In this document: positions 17,101 to 25,677 of the stretch, one piece after another
Layout of the letters: the number at the start of each line of letters is the position of its first letter
Numbering within the stretch: position 1 is the first letter of the stretch
Assembly (NCBI RefSeq): GCF_000981895.1
Contig: NZ_LATD01000005.1
Span: forward strand, 1 to 64,000
Reading direction: 5' to 3'
Length of the DNA stretch: 64,000 nucleotides
DNA from: Streptomyces odonnellii
GTDB taxonomy: Bacteria; Actinomycetota; Actinomycetes; Streptomycetales; Streptomycetaceae
The notes under the pieces: model-generated
What the model was told of the DNA's origin: nothing
Databases searched by the model: none
What the model saw: only the letters and a program-made list of their open reading frames with translations
Made by a program: the position numbers and the translations under genes

Positions 17101-18795
17101 ACACAGCGTCATGAGTGGGTGTCCCTCGGGGCGTTCCCGTTCGCCGGAACCCCTTCGGTGTCGCTCAGTTCCGTCACCGCGGACGGCGACGGCACCCAGG
17201 ACATCGCCTTCGACGCGGTGGCCTTCCAGCCCCTGGCGCAGAAGCCGGCCAGCCAGATCGTGGCGATCGGCGACTCGTACAGCTCGGGAGAGGGTGCGTC
17301 CCAGAACGCGCCGACCGACTACTACCAGGAGACCGACGACAGCGGCACCGGCGGCGCGGCATACCGGAACGGCTGCCACCGCTCCCGGCACGCCTGGTCC
17401 CGGCAGGCCGTTCTGCCCGGCACCTCGGAGGCGGTCGGGGCCCGCGAGGACCGGCTGGACCCCTCCATGGACTACCACCTGCTGGCCTGTTCCGGAGCCC
17501 AGACGGAGAATCTGCTGCCCGCCGGGGTGAGCAATGCCTTCGGCGAGAACGGCAGGGGCCAGCACCGGGAGCTGTCACAGCTCGACCGCGGCTTCCTCGA
17601 CGCCAACACGACCATGGTCACTCTCAATATCGGCGGCAATGACGCGCACTTCGCCGATGTGATGAGGATGTGCACCGTCGAGACACCGAACCCACTGGAC
17701 TTCTGCCAGTACTCGCAGGTGACCGACCCCTGGCTGGGCGAACCGGTCGCGGGGGACCTCAGCCGGATCCTGCCGCTGCTCATCAACGGAAAGGTCAAGC
17801 AGTCCATCGCGACGGTCCTGCAGAACATCCGCCAGCAGGCGCCCAACGCCAGAATCGTCCTGTCCGGATACCCCAGGCTGGCCCCGCCGCGTGCCATGGA
17901 CCCGTATACGCGGAACGCCGACTGCATGATCCTGACCGGGCTGAACGAACTGGAGCTGGACTTCATCAACGATATGAGCGACCTGCTCAACGACGTCCTG
18001 CACGAGCACGCGGTGGCCCTCTCGAACTCGGGCATTCCGGTCACGTACTCCGACCCGCGTGACGAATTCGAGCTGGAGAACGTGTGCTCGTTCAACGAGA
18101 CCATTCACCGGATCATTCTCCGCAAGACCGAAGGAGAGGACCCCGGCGCGAGTGCCTCGGCCCAGTCCTTCCATCCGACCGTCGCGGGCGCGCGGAACTA
18201 CGCCGACGCCTTCGTCAACACACTGCGCGCCCGGATGGACGGGCAGGGGATGCCCGTACCACCGAGCAAGGCGGTCGCCGCCGCCGAACTCCAGGACCTG
18301 AGGGGCAATCAGCCCGGTTCGTCCTCGGGCTATCAACGCAGCCTGTTCCAGCACTGGCTGACCACCGACGGCCCCTGCGAGGTACGGCACGCGGTGCTGC
18401 GAAGGGACGGCACGGGCCTCACCCCGGCGACCGGCTGTCCCGTGACGGCGGGCCAGTGGTCCAGTCCGTACGACGGCACCGCGCACACCAGTCCGACGAC
18501 ACTGACCATCGACCATGTCGTCTCGCTCAAGGAGGCCTGGACATCGGGCGCCAGCCGCTGGACATCCGAGCAACGGCGGACCTTCGCCAATGACCAGGAG
18601 CACTCACAGCTCCTGTCGGTCTCGGTGAGCAGCAACTCCTCCAAGGGGGAACGGCCGCCGAACGTCTGGCTGCCCGCGCTCTCGCACTGGTGCACCTACG
18701 CCCGATCGTGGATCCACACCAAGCACATCTACCACCTGTCGGTCACCGACCCCGAGTACGACACCCTCGCCGAAATACTCAACACCCGCTGCTGA
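14197..18795 (+). CDS. large secreted multi-domain protein: transglycosylase-like, golvesin-like, SGNH hydrolase and HNH nuclease
   Basis: This encodes 1532 residues. A signal peptide (LIWGVCVALWAALLSAPPAV) leads into a beta-rich region to about 450. A lysozyme/transglycosylase-like domain follows near 515-650 (LLGVMAQESNLWQASF, YGVSQVTDGM). A golvesin-C-terminal-like beta domain lies near 868-1010. An SGNH/GDSL hydrolase spans about 1020-1360, with VAIGDSYSSGEGA, NIGGNDAHF and SFHPTVAG supplying Ser, Gly-Asn and His. A DUF1524/HNH nuclease-like domain fills 1374-1532 (TIDHVVSLKEAW, FANDQEHSQL, SSNSSKGERPPNVWLP, a conserved Cys pair). GTG 14197 follows AGAAGG. The protein should act outside the cell on wall glycan, esters and nucleic acid. 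Fusion of the nuclease to the SGNH part is unusual. Confidence 0.85.
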   Translation: MLKSKKLTLTLIWGVCVALWAALLSAPPAVAGAPPSDTPRLDSRGPAAVGQGGTDPSTVAPALRDKTLPRGWRTSSDLAWTTDGDATGFHLLVAEARTGYTWRTAATLSEPWIESDTWVGNACVTASGHRAVVVYAPRHFTNRAHLFDRGAFAAVVDLRTGAVKKLGVTVSLAYYNPGCGAGESAVLTQSAVVDRGRTRLHVVDTARGTVVRLHEIAGEVTSAVPGRNGIVAASGARLVEVGRSGAVRTLASSKGVPYRIHPDAENGVVFTERHGSSAVVKRLSGPAEVRELARGPLTGVKVRPGGGGRVFVTGTPSRVGDLPEQVVRLKVPAASEVSTAGLLSFTHEAPAPGAKAAAGAARRGTAQESAGPGTAEGTVLRAKVTATGAAVDFAVGPADRIGRYAAQGSAPSPVAPAAGSGRAAGRAGAGIAAESSSDPVDRDRTCAIARNDSRVQVYQPHWSQVEWAADLAVQKTLTTTRPANWKQSGMPASWSPQQMFPPIDLAGGGRVPAQILLGVMAQESNLWQASFHVAEGVTGNPLVGNYYGVGDGWGIAWGDADCGYGVSQVTDGMRLAGRQKPGETPLSPEKQLAVGVDYATNIAAGLRILQEKWNQTYQMNLRINDGNPARIESWFAALWAYNSGINPQASTGNTSGCTPSPTCTDADGNYGLGWTNNPARPDYPPDRAPFLDHNAYDDARNPQWWPYPEKVIGWAAYPIVKTTGGDNYEAGYAQAWWNTEELRSGAKPPLETFCSLHTTNGNRCNPDNIGQGPNPCTRADAHCWWHAPVSWKNCGQNGEGCGHEADVLTSPGTPEPPDADATGAYPDEQRSRYAPRCSTGLPSGALLIDDVPDTVPVVRNNCARSWTSSGSFALSFAQHSDGLYHSKVDFHQIGGGFGGHFWFTHSRTAADTAARSWGVTGTWTLNRSLNQWARVLVHMPDHGAHTQQAAYNVHLGNGQTRKRVVLQKTQRHEWVSLGAFPFAGTPSVSLSSVTADGDGTQDIAFDAVAFQPLAQKPASQIVAIGDSYSSGEGASQNAPTDYYQETDDSGTGGAAYRNGCHRSRHAWSRQAVLPGTSEAVGAREDRLDPSMDYHLLACSGAQTENLLPAGVSNAFGENGRGQHRELSQLDRGFLDANTTMVTLNIGGNDAHFADVMRMCTVETPNPLDFCQYSQVTDPWLGEPVAGDLSRILPLLINGKVKQSIATVLQNIRQQAPNARIVLSGYPRLAPPRAMDPYTRNADCMILTGLNELELDFINDMSDLLNDVLHEHAVALSNSGIPVTYSDPRDEFELENVCSFNETIHRIILRKTEGEDPGASASAQSFHPTVAGARNYADAFVNTLRARMDGQGMPVPPSKAVAAAELQDLRGNQPGSSSGYQRSLFQHWLTTDGPCEVRHAVLRRDGTGLTPATGCPVTAGQWSSPYDGTAHTSPTTLTIDHVVSLKEAWTSGASRWTSEQRRTFANDQEHSQLLSVSVSSNSSKGERPPNVWLPALSHWCTYARSWIHTKHIYHLSVTDPEYDTLAEILNTRC

Positions 18796-18800
18796 ACCAG

Positions 18801-18843
18801 CCGGACGGCCGCCCGAGCGCACACTCCTCGGGCGGCCGTCCGG
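18801..18843 (+). terminator. 17-bp perfect hairpin terminator
   Basis: CCGGACGGCCGCCCGAG and its complement at 18827-18843 enclose a 9-base loop, starting six bases after the stop of the large secreted protein. It also separates that gene from the convergent TPP enzyme. Confidence 0.85.
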
Positions 18844-18996
18844 CCTTGCGCAGGCCACACCGACCGCGCGTCACCAGGACATCCGACCGCACCGATCCAC
18901 GAAAGCCGCCGGTCGTCCTCCGGTGTGTCGGTGGGGACGCTGCAGCCTCTTCGACGGCGTCCGCCAGAGGCTGCGTTCCCGTCCCGGCGAGCGGGG

Positions 18997-20814
18997 TCAC
19001 CGGCTCTCCCGAGTGCCCGGCCGGTCGTCGCGGTGCCGGTGTCCGGGGAGCATCTCCTGCACCTTTGCCTTGATTCCCTGTTTGATCACTCCGCCGCGGT
19101 CGCTGTCCCCCTTGACGATGGACGACACCATGGCTTCGGCCTGCTCGCGGGTGGCGTGCGGGGGAATGGGCGGCACGTCCGGGTCGGTACAGAAATCGAT
19201 GACGAAGGGCCGGTCGGCACCGAGCGCCCTGTGCCATGCGGCCTCCACCTCACCGGGCTTCTCCACGCGTGCCCCGCCAAGTCCGATGGAGCGGGCGAAG
19301 TCGGCGTACGGCACGTCGGGGAGGGCCTGGGAGGGCAGGAACTGCGGGGCTCCGGACATGGCGCGCATCTCCCAGGTGACCTGGTTGAGGTCCTGGTTGT
19401 TGAGGACCGCGATGATCAGGCGCGGGTCTTCCCATTCCTGCCAGTACTTGGCCGCCGTGATCAGCTCGGCCATGCCGTTCATCTGCATGGCGCCGTCACC
19501 GACGATCGCCACAGCAGGGCGCCCGGGACTGGCGAACTTGGCGCCGATGGCGTAGGGAACGCCCGGGCCCATGGTGGCGAGCGTCCCCGAGATGGAGCCG
19601 CGCATCGTTCCCCGCATGCGCAGATGACGGGCGTACCAGTTGGCGGCGGAACCGGAGTCGGCGGTCAGGATCACATTGTCCGGCAGCAGGGCGTCGAGGG
19701 TGTGCACCACGTATTCGGGATTGATCGGGTGGGCGTCCACGGCCGCGCGCCGCTGCATCACCTCCCGCCAACGGGCGTTGTCCTTCTCGATCTTCGTACG
19801 CCAGGCACCGTGCTTTTTCCGCTTCAGCCTCGGCAGGAGCGCGGTGAGCGTGGCGGACGCGTCTCCGACGAGGTTCACCTCGAAGGGATAGCGCAGGCCG
19901 ATCATGTGCGGGTCGATGTCGATCTGCACTGCGCGGGCCTGATCGAATTCAGGAAGGAACTGGCTGTACGGGAAACTGGAGCCCACCACAAGAAGGGTGT
20001 CGCAGTCCCGCATCATCTCGTAGGACGGACGGGTGCCCAGCAGACCGATCGCACCGGTGACGTACGGCAGATCATCCGGCAGGACGTCCTTGCCCAGGAG
20101 TGCTTTGGCCACGCCTGCGCCGAGGGTCTCCGCTACCACCTCGACCTGGGCGCGGGCGCCGCGGGCACCCTGCCCGATCAGAATCGCCGCCTTCTCACCG
20201 GAATTCAGCACCTCGGCCGCACGGACGATGTCCGCCTCCGCCGGTACGGGCGCGTAGGCGGGCAGGCCGAGGCTGGAGGGCACCATCTTGAAGGCGTGAG
20301 TGGGCGGGGAATAGTCCAGTTCCTGCACGTCCGCGGGGATGATGACCGCCGTCACCGTCCGTTTCGTGTACGCCGTGCGCATCGCCCGGTCGAGGACGTT
20401 GGGCAGTTGTTCCGGGACGGTCACCATCTCGCAGAAATCAGCGGCCACGTCCTTGTACAGACTCAGCAGGTCGATCTCCTGCTGGTAGGAGCCGCCCATG
20501 GCGCTGCGGTTGGTCTGCCCCGCGATCGCCACGACCGGCACGTGATCGAGCTTCGCGTCGTAGAGACCATTGAGCAGGTGAATGGCCCCAGGGCCGGAAG
20601 TCGCCGCGCACACACCTGCCTTGCCGGAGAACTTGGCGTAGCCCACGGCTTCGAACGCGGCCATCTCCTCATGCCTGGCCTGGACGAACTTCGGCCTGTT
20701 CTCCGCACGTCCCCAAGCGGCGAGGAGACCGTTGATTCCGTCGCCGGCGTAGGCGAAGACGTGATCGACCTCCCACTCACGAAGTCGTTGCAGAACGTAG
20801 TCGGACACCTTCAT
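18997..20814 (-). CDS. thiamine-pyrophosphate enzyme, pyruvate oxidase/dehydrogenase-like
   Basis: This encodes 605 residues of the acetolactate synthase/pyruvate oxidase superfamily. The Pyr domain carries the catalytic Glu in FVQARHEEMAAFEAVGYAKF, and the C-terminal PP domain has the TPP/metal motif IVGDGAMQMNGMAELITAAK. The close relation to PoxB-like proteins is clear (NRSAMGGSYQQEIDLLSLY). It probably decarboxylates pyruvate or another 2-keto acid, passing electrons to flavin/quinone. I prefer the ATG at 20814 (MKVSDYVLQ) over 20844, since homologues begin there. A remnant of an FAD-linked oxidase lies immediately upstream. Confidence 0.88.
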   Translation of the reverse strand: MKVSDYVLQRLREWEVDHVFAYAGDGINGLLAAWGRAENRPKFVQARHEEMAAFEAVGYAKFSGKAGVCAATSGPGAIHLLNGLYDAKLDHVPVVAIAGQTNRSAMGGSYQQEIDLLSLYKDVAADFCEMVTVPEQLPNVLDRAMRTAYTKRTVTAVIIPADVQELDYSPPTHAFKMVPSSLGLPAYAPVPAEADIVRAAEVLNSGEKAAILIGQGARGARAQVEVVAETLGAGVAKALLGKDVLPDDLPYVTGAIGLLGTRPSYEMMRDCDTLLVVGSSFPYSQFLPEFDQARAVQIDIDPHMIGLRYPFEVNLVGDASATLTALLPRLKRKKHGAWRTKIEKDNARWREVMQRRAAVDAHPINPEYVVHTLDALLPDNVILTADSGSAANWYARHLRMRGTMRGSISGTLATMGPGVPYAIGAKFASPGRPAVAIVGDGAMQMNGMAELITAAKYWQEWEDPRLIIAVLNNQDLNQVTWEMRAMSGAPQFLPSQALPDVPYADFARSIGLGGARVEKPGEVEAAWHRALGADRPFVIDFCTDPDVPPIPPHATREQAEAMVSSIVKGDSDRGGVIKQGIKAKVQEMLPGHRHRDDRPGTRESR

Positions 20815-20839
20815 CGACACCGGTTTCCCTTCGTTTCCG

Positions 20840-21177
20840 GACATGGCTGTGCGTCGTCGGCTTCGGTTCGAACTTCAGCCCGTTGCGAGTCAGTTGCCGG
20901 TTGAGCTCGTCGAGCACAATGCCCGGCTCCACCACACACGTCTTCCGTTCGCTGTCGACCGACACCGGCCGATCGCAGTACTTCGTCCAGTCGACGACCA
21001 CGGCAGCGTTCGTGCACTGGCCGCCCAGACCTGTTCCGGCGCCACGCGACAACACCGGCGCACGGAATCGCGCACGCGACGCCGCAGCGCCTCCTTCAGA
21101 GCGGGCATATCCAGAACCGTCTCGCCACCGGATGCCACGGCTTCCTCGTGGACTTCCGGCCCTGGTTCCGGCCTCAT
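20840..21177 (-). pseudogene. FAD-linked oxidase remnant with internal deletion
   Basis: A start ATG at 21177 reads to LKEALRRRVRDSVRR. Sequence in the next frame then continues with VLSRGAGTGLGGQCTNAAVV, DWTKYCDRPVSV and CVVEPGIVLDELNRQLTRNG, the FAD-binding N-terminus of glycolate-oxidase-like (GlcD) proteins. About 40 expected residues between the pieces are missing, and homology stops after FEPKPTTHSH. This is a deletion remnant of a gene normally near 950 residues long. It sits immediately upstream of the TPP enzyme on the same strand. Confidence 0.7.
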
Positions 21178-21370
21178 GACTCCCACTCTTTCCCTGAGTG
21201 CTTGGTCACGTCTCGATTCTGGGTGCGTCACAGGCGATCCCGCTCGCCGCCACGGGGCCGAACGGCCCAGCGCCCGGCCTGTGGCAGCCGGCGGTCCGCC
21301 GTCCACCCGGCTCGCTCCTGCCCGTGCGGGTCCGCCTCGCCCCGACCCGTACGGTGGGCACGGACACCGA

Positions 21371-21405
21371 CGGCAGGACGGCGGAATGTTCCCGCCGTCC
21401 TGCCG
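21371..21405 (-). terminator. 14-bp perfect hairpin terminator
   Basis: CGGCAGGACGGCGG and its complement at 21392-21405 flank a 7-base loop. They lie 19 bp beyond the stop of the minus-strand SRPBCC gene. Confidence 0.75.
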
Positions 21406-21423
21406 CGACCGGCTTTCCCGAGG

Positions 21424-21882
21424 TCAGACCGGAGGGATCCGGCCGCGCCAGGCACCGCTCTCACTGCCGCGCTCCTCAATGAAGTGCTTGAAGCGCCGCA
21501 GGTCGCCCTTGGCCCGGTGATCGATGATGCCGACCATGTCGGCGGCCTTCTCCGCCATGCCCGTGGGCTCGACAATCATGGCGAGATGGACTCGTGTGCG
21601 GGCGTCGTCCAGCCGCTGGAAGGTGACGACGCCCACCTGCTTCACTTCCCCCGACACGGTGCGCCAAGCGACCCGCTCGTCCGGGATTTGATCGACGATT
21701 TCCGTGTCGAATTCCCTGCGGACACCGGCCACACTTGTGATCCAGCGGTTATGGCGGGCGTCGAGCTGAGTGATCTGCTCCACGCCCTCCATGAACTGCG
21801 GAAATTCCTCGAATTGCGTCCACTGGTTGTACGCGGTATGGACCGGTACCGTTACGTCCACGGAATCCGTGATCGTGCTCAT
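21424..21882 (-). CDS. SRPBCC-family protein (polyketide cyclase/dehydrase type)
   Basis: This 152-residue protein begins STITDSVDVTVPVHTAYNQW and continues with QFEEFPQFMEGVEQITQLD and WRTVSGEVKQVGVVTFQRL. These are hallmarks of the helix-grip START-like fold that binds hydrophobic ligands. The ATG at 21882 has an excellent AAAGGAGG six bases upstream, so the longer open frame is not used. Family members of this exact type are common in actinobacterial stress regions; the ligand is unknown. Confidence 0.88.
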   Translation of the reverse strand: MSTITDSVDVTVPVHTAYNQWTQFEEFPQFMEGVEQITQLDARHNRWITSVAGVRREFDTEIVDQIPDERVAWRTVSGEVKQVGVVTFQRLDDARTRVHLAMIVEPTGMAEKAADMVGIIDHRAKGDLRRFKHFIEERGSESGAWRGRIPPV

Positions 21883-22058
21883 CAGATGCCTCCTTTGAGA
21901 GAAGGGTGCGTAAATCGGCTGTCCGTTCCGCGAGGGATGAAACACCGGCCGTCGAAACGGCGAGCGCACCGTCCTCCATTCGGACTGAGCTGAAATCGCT
22001 TTCCCGTCTCCCGTGCCCTGGCCGACAGCGGGGGCGCGCTGGTGAACGGACCCGGTCG

Positions 22059-22445
22059 TCAGGGCAGTACGGCCACGGCCAGTGTGAAGGGGTGCCCGGC
22101 CGGGTCCGAGTAGAGCCGGGTGTCCCGCGGCCCGCCGTTGTCCTTGGTGTCCAGGGGCCGGGCGCCGAGGGCGATCAACTCGCGCTCCGCCTCGTCGATC
22201 TCCTCCCGTGACACCATGAACCGCAGATGTGGCTCCTGGGGGCTCTCGGGCCGTGGCCAGCTCGCCGGCGCGTAGCCGTGGTCCCGCCGGACCGCGAGAT
22301 GGAACCCGCCGTGGCCGATGATTTCCAAGAAGTCCGGATCCATGCCGACGCGGATCTCGGCGCCGAGGAAGGACGAGTAGAACTCCGCCAGTTCGGCGGG
22401 CTCGGCACAGTCAAGGACGAGAACACTGGTCTTCGTGACGGTCAT
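22059..22445 (-). CDS. VOC-family (glyoxalase-like) protein
   Basis: This encodes 128 residues with two beta-alpha-beta-beta-beta modules: VLVLDCAEPAELAEFYSSFL with a later acidic partner, and LRFMVSREEIDEAERELIAL ending RLYSDPAGHPFTLAV. VOC proteins coordinate a metal and act as isomerases, dioxygenases or resistance binders. The C-terminal DPAGHPF motif is typical of the uncharacterised actinobacterial group. The start ATG at 22445 matches homologues. It stands alone between the SRPBCC and FAD-Rieske genes. Confidence 0.85.
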   Translation of the reverse strand: MTVTKTSVLVLDCAEPAELAEFYSSFLGAEIRVGMDPDFLEIIGHGGFHLAVRRDHGYAPASWPRPESPQEPHLRFMVSREEIDEAERELIALGARPLDTKDNGGPRDTRLYSDPAGHPFTLAVAVLP

Positions 22446-22555
22446 GCTGCTGCGCCTACCCCGGGTTGTCGTCCACACGCGGGGAGCAACGGGCAACTCG
22501 TACCGTCGCGTCCCGCGCCGATACGCTCCCGGCCGGGCTCGTACGCCCGGCGGTG

Positions 22556-24097
22556 TCACTCGTCCGGCACGTCACACTTCTCCAGCGGACGGACGGCCGG
22601 CCCCTGCCGCACCGAACCGTCGACGCCGAAACGGGAACCGTGGCAAGGACACTCCCAGACGGTCTCGGCATCGTTGAAAGCCACCAGGCACCCCAGATGA
22701 GTACACCGGGCGGACACGGCCTGGACGACGCCGTCCGCGTCCCGGTAGACCGCGCGGCGTCGGCCATTGACACGTACCACCGCGCCGGTGCCCGGCGAGA
22801 TCTCCGCGACCGAGTCGACGTGCGTGGTACGCAGCCGGTCGCCGACGAAGTGCTGGGCGACATGGGCCTGTTGCTTCAGCAGAGCCGGCGCTTCGCGCAG
22901 TGTGCTCGCCAGCCGTCGCGGGTCGTAGAGGGCGGCCCACGGCGGCTCGTCCCCCTCGATCAGCTCGGTGAGAAGCCGGCCGGCCATGACGCCGCCGCTC
23001 ATGCCCCAGCCTCCGAAGCCGGTGGCTACGTACGTGTGGCGGGAGCCTGCGTGGAAGGGGCCGACGAGCGGCACGGTGTCGGTGGAGTTGTTGTCCTGCG
23101 CGGCCCATCGGTATGCGGTGTCACCGACGTGGAACCGGGCGTGCATCCAGGCGTCCAGACGCCGAAACCCTTCGCGGGGGTCACCGGTGCCGGGGGTGAA
23201 GCTGTCGCCGGTGACGATGAGCAGACGGCGGTCCTTGTCGAGCGGTGCGGTGCGCACCGACCGCTTTCCCTCCTCCTGCGTGATGTACATGCCGGTCGGG
23301 GCGTGTTCGGCGGCGACCGGGGCGGCGACCACCAGTTCTCTGCGCGGGGAGAGCCGCGCGAAGATCAGCGCCCTGTCGAAGACGGGAAAGTGGGTGGCGA
23401 CCACCACGTACCGAGCCGTGACAGTGTGGCCCGACTCGACGGTGACCTGACAGGGGCACCCCTCCGACAGGCCGGTCGCACGCGAGCGTTCGAAGATCAG
23501 GCCGCCTTTGGCCCGGAGATCCACCGCGAGGGCGAGCAGATACCTGCGGGGGTGGAACTGTGCCTGCGCGTCCACTCGGACGGCGCCGCTCACCTCGAAC
23601 GGCAGCCCGACGCGGTCCACGTACGTCGCCGGGAGCCCGGCCGCCGCGGCTGCCTCGGCCTCGGCCTTCAGCTCGGGGACGGCGGCGGGGTCTGTTGCGT
23701 AGGTGTAGGCGGGGGCACGCTCCAGGTCGCACGCGATGCCGAGCGTGGCGACGATCTCGGCGACCCTTTCCACCGCGCCCTGCTGTGACCGCGCGTACAG
23801 CCGAGCGGCGTCCTGGCCCCGTGTCCGGCGCAGCCGGTCGTACACCAAGGTGTGCAGCGCGGAGACCTTGGCGGTGGTGTATCCGGTGACTCCGGCGGCG
23901 ATCCGGTCGGCCTCCAGCACGGCGACCGTCCTGCCGGTGCCGGCCAGCTCCCATGCAGTGCTCAGCCCGGCGATGCCGCCACCCACCACAGCCACGTCGA
24001 CGGTGATGTCTTCGTCCAGGGGCGGATGGTCGGTGGCGTCGGCGGTCGCCATCCAAAACGATTCGTCCTGTCCGGGCAGGGACCGCTGATCAGTCAT
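22556..24097 (-). CDS. FAD-dependent oxidoreductase with C-terminal Rieske domain
   Basis: This 513-residue protein joins a DAO-type FAD oxidoreductase (VAVVGGGIAGLSTAWELAGT near residue 35; VATGFGGWGMSGG near 350) to a Rieske 2Fe-2S domain. The cluster ligands are CTHLGC (about 470) and CPCHGSRF (about 490). The arrangement suggests oxidation of an amine or similar substrate with electrons leaving through the iron-sulfur centre. The ATG at 24097 has GAAAGG five bases upstream. A small VOC gene follows downstream, 110 bp away. The substrate is unknown. Confidence 0.9.
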   Translation of the reverse strand: MTDQRSLPGQDESFWMATADATDHPPLDEDITVDVAVVGGGIAGLSTAWELAGTGRTVAVLEADRIAAGVTGYTTAKVSALHTLVYDRLRRTRGQDAARLYARSQQGAVERVAEIVATLGIACDLERAPAYTYATDPAAVPELKAEAEAAAAAGLPATYVDRVGLPFEVSGAVRVDAQAQFHPRRYLLALAVDLRAKGGLIFERSRATGLSEGCPCQVTVESGHTVTARYVVVATHFPVFDRALIFARLSPRRELVVAAPVAAEHAPTGMYITQEEGKRSVRTAPLDKDRRLLIVTGDSFTPGTGDPREGFRRLDAWMHARFHVGDTAYRWAAQDNNSTDTVPLVGPFHAGSRHTYVATGFGGWGMSGGVMAGRLLTELIEGDEPPWAALYDPRRLASTLREAPALLKQQAHVAQHFVGDRLRTTHVDSVAEISPGTGAVVRVNGRRRAVYRDADGVVQAVSARCTHLGCLVAFNDAETVWECPCHGSRFGVDGSVRQGPAVRPLEKCDVPDE

Positions 24098-24309
24098 GTC
24101 GGCCTTTCAAGGGGGTTGGATGTGCCAGGAAACAGCCTCGTGTCTGCGCCGTTACGCCTCGCGCCGAGGCATGCGCGCCCCCCAGGTCCCGACACACCCT
24201 AGGTCCTGGCCTGCCCGTTCCCCGGGATGCCGGGTCGTGGCGTCGTCGGCTTGTCGCGCGGTTCGCGGGTTCTTGAAGCGCCGCGACCTGCGCAACCGTG
24301 GTGCCGATG

Positions 24310-24909
24310 TCATTCGGCTCGGCGCGCGCTGTGGCGGGCGACGTCCAGGCGGACACGCGAAGGCAGTTGGTCCCAGCCCGCGGACCGGCGGGCCTGTTCC
24401 ACGGCGGTACTCACGTCTTCGAGTACGTGCTCCGGTGTGCTGCCGGGGGCGAGGGTGAGTGCGATGAGGGCCTGTGGGTGAGTGGGAGGCCCGGAGATAC
24501 GTGCCCTGCCGCGCCGGGTCCCGGGCAGTGTTCTGAGATCTGCGGCGAGGGCGTCGTTCAACGCGTGGTCGCTGACTGACACGGCTTTCCGAGGGGTGTC
24601 CCGGACGGGCAGTCGGCGGGGGCGCCATCGTCGGTGCTGGGACAGTAGCCACACCAGGGCGAGCAGTACGAGCAGGGCCAGGCCCGCGATGACGGTCGGC
24701 CACCACCAGCCCTGATCTGTCCACCGGGCCTGCTCAGCGCGAGGGACCAGGACGTTGTGCGGTGTGGCCGGCGGCCAGCCGGCGGGCGGTGTGAGGCCCC
24801 AGCGCCGGTAGAGGCCGGCGCCGGCGGTAAGCGTCAGGAGCCCGCTGCCCAGAAGCACCAGTCCGACGAGGCCCAGAAGAACGCGGTTGGTCTTGGTGGG
24901 TACCCTCAT
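24310..24909 (-). CDS. amaP: alkaline shock response membrane anchor protein AmaP
   Basis: This encodes 199 residues with two transmembrane segments: LLGLVGLVLLGSGLLTLTAG near 10-30, and WWWPTVIAGLALLVLLALVW near 75-95. A cytoplasmic C-terminal Asp23-like region follows (PQALIALTLAPGSTPEHVLE). AmaP anchors Asp23 proteins to the membrane in Gram-positive bacteria. It is last in a minus-strand operon after two Asp23 genes, a DUF2273-like gene and a DUF6286-like gene. The ATG at 24909 follows GGGAG at good spacing. Confidence 0.82.
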   Translation of the reverse strand: MRVPTKTNRVLLGLVGLVLLGSGLLTLTAGAGLYRRWGLTPPAGWPPATPHNVLVPRAEQARWTDQGWWWPTVIAGLALLVLLALVWLLSQHRRWRPRRLPVRDTPRKAVSVSDHALNDALAADLRTLPGTRRGRARISGPPTHPQALIALTLAPGSTPEHVLEDVSTAVEQARRSAGWDQLPSRVRLDVARHSARRAE

Positions 24910-24950
24910 TGTCTTCTCCCGTGCTTGTCCGCGTCCTGGTCCTGGGACCA

Positions 24951-25643
24951 TCAGGTCGGGCTCCGGCGCACGCGGACCGCAGGCCGCGGCGAGCGGGCCA
25001 GGGCGAGTTGTTCGCGTTGTTCGCGCCGGATGGTGTCGGTGAGCTCGTCCTTGACGTCGGCTGTGTCGCGGAACCGCACGTCAGCACGGACCGTGACCTT
25101 GCGCCGGCGTACCCGGACCCGAGCTGCGTTGACCCCTGGGACCCGCATGGCGGCGTCGCGCAGGAGCAGGCCCGCGCTCTTGCGGTCAAGTACCGCGCAC
25201 ATGGGTCCACGGCTGTCGGCGGGGACCCGCAAGGGCAGTTGGCGTCGCAGGCCGGGTGTGAGGGCAAGCACGATCAGCCATATGCCCAGAGCGGCTGCGA
25301 CGGCCGCGCCGGTGAGGATCCAGACGTCGTCCACCGGCCGGGTGGCGACCTCGTCGGCCAGGTGGGTCCACCAGGCCGTGGCGGGATGTCCGGTGCGTAC
25401 CCAGACGGCTTCGAAGAGCAGGGCGCCCACTGCGAACAGAATCAGCGAAGCGGCCGTGGCGGCAGCGAATCTGCGTGCTCCCCAAGGGCGGTGAGCCGGT
25501 GCTCGGGCCGGTGCTTCTCGACGCGGCGGTTCAACGGGCGGTGAATCGCGTCGCGGCGAATTCTCAGCCGCTGCGGTGTCCGGTCGCCGTCGCGGCATCT
25601 CGCTTCCGCTCTCGGGTGGAGCGCTCGGGTTACGGGAAGTCAT
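24951..25643 (-). CDS. DUF6286-like membrane protein of the Asp23 operon
   Basis: This 230-residue protein has a long Pro/Arg-rich N-terminus and two membrane spans (AATAASLILFAVGALLFEAV and VWILTGAAVAAALGIWLIVL). A cytoplasmic tail follows with Asp23-type pattern (VPGVNAARVRVRRRKVTVRA). It resembles the DUF6286 proteins that accompany Asp23 genes in actinobacteria. The ATG at 25643 follows AGGA. The gene is 41 bp from amaP. It is probably another membrane partner of the Asp23 proteins; this role is inferred from position. Confidence 0.75.
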   Translation of the reverse strand: MTSRNPSAPPESGSEMPRRRPDTAAAENSPRRDSPPVEPPRREAPARAPAHRPWGARRFAAATAASLILFAVGALLFEAVWVRTGHPATAWWTHLADEVATRPVDDVWILTGAAVAAALGIWLIVLALTPGLRRQLPLRVPADSRGPMCAVLDRKSAGLLLRDAAMRVPGVNAARVRVRRRKVTVRADVRFRDTADVKDELTDTIRREQREQLALARSPRPAVRVRRSPT

Positions 25644-25677
25644 GATCGTCCTGTCGTCCGTGTGATGTGCCGCCAGA

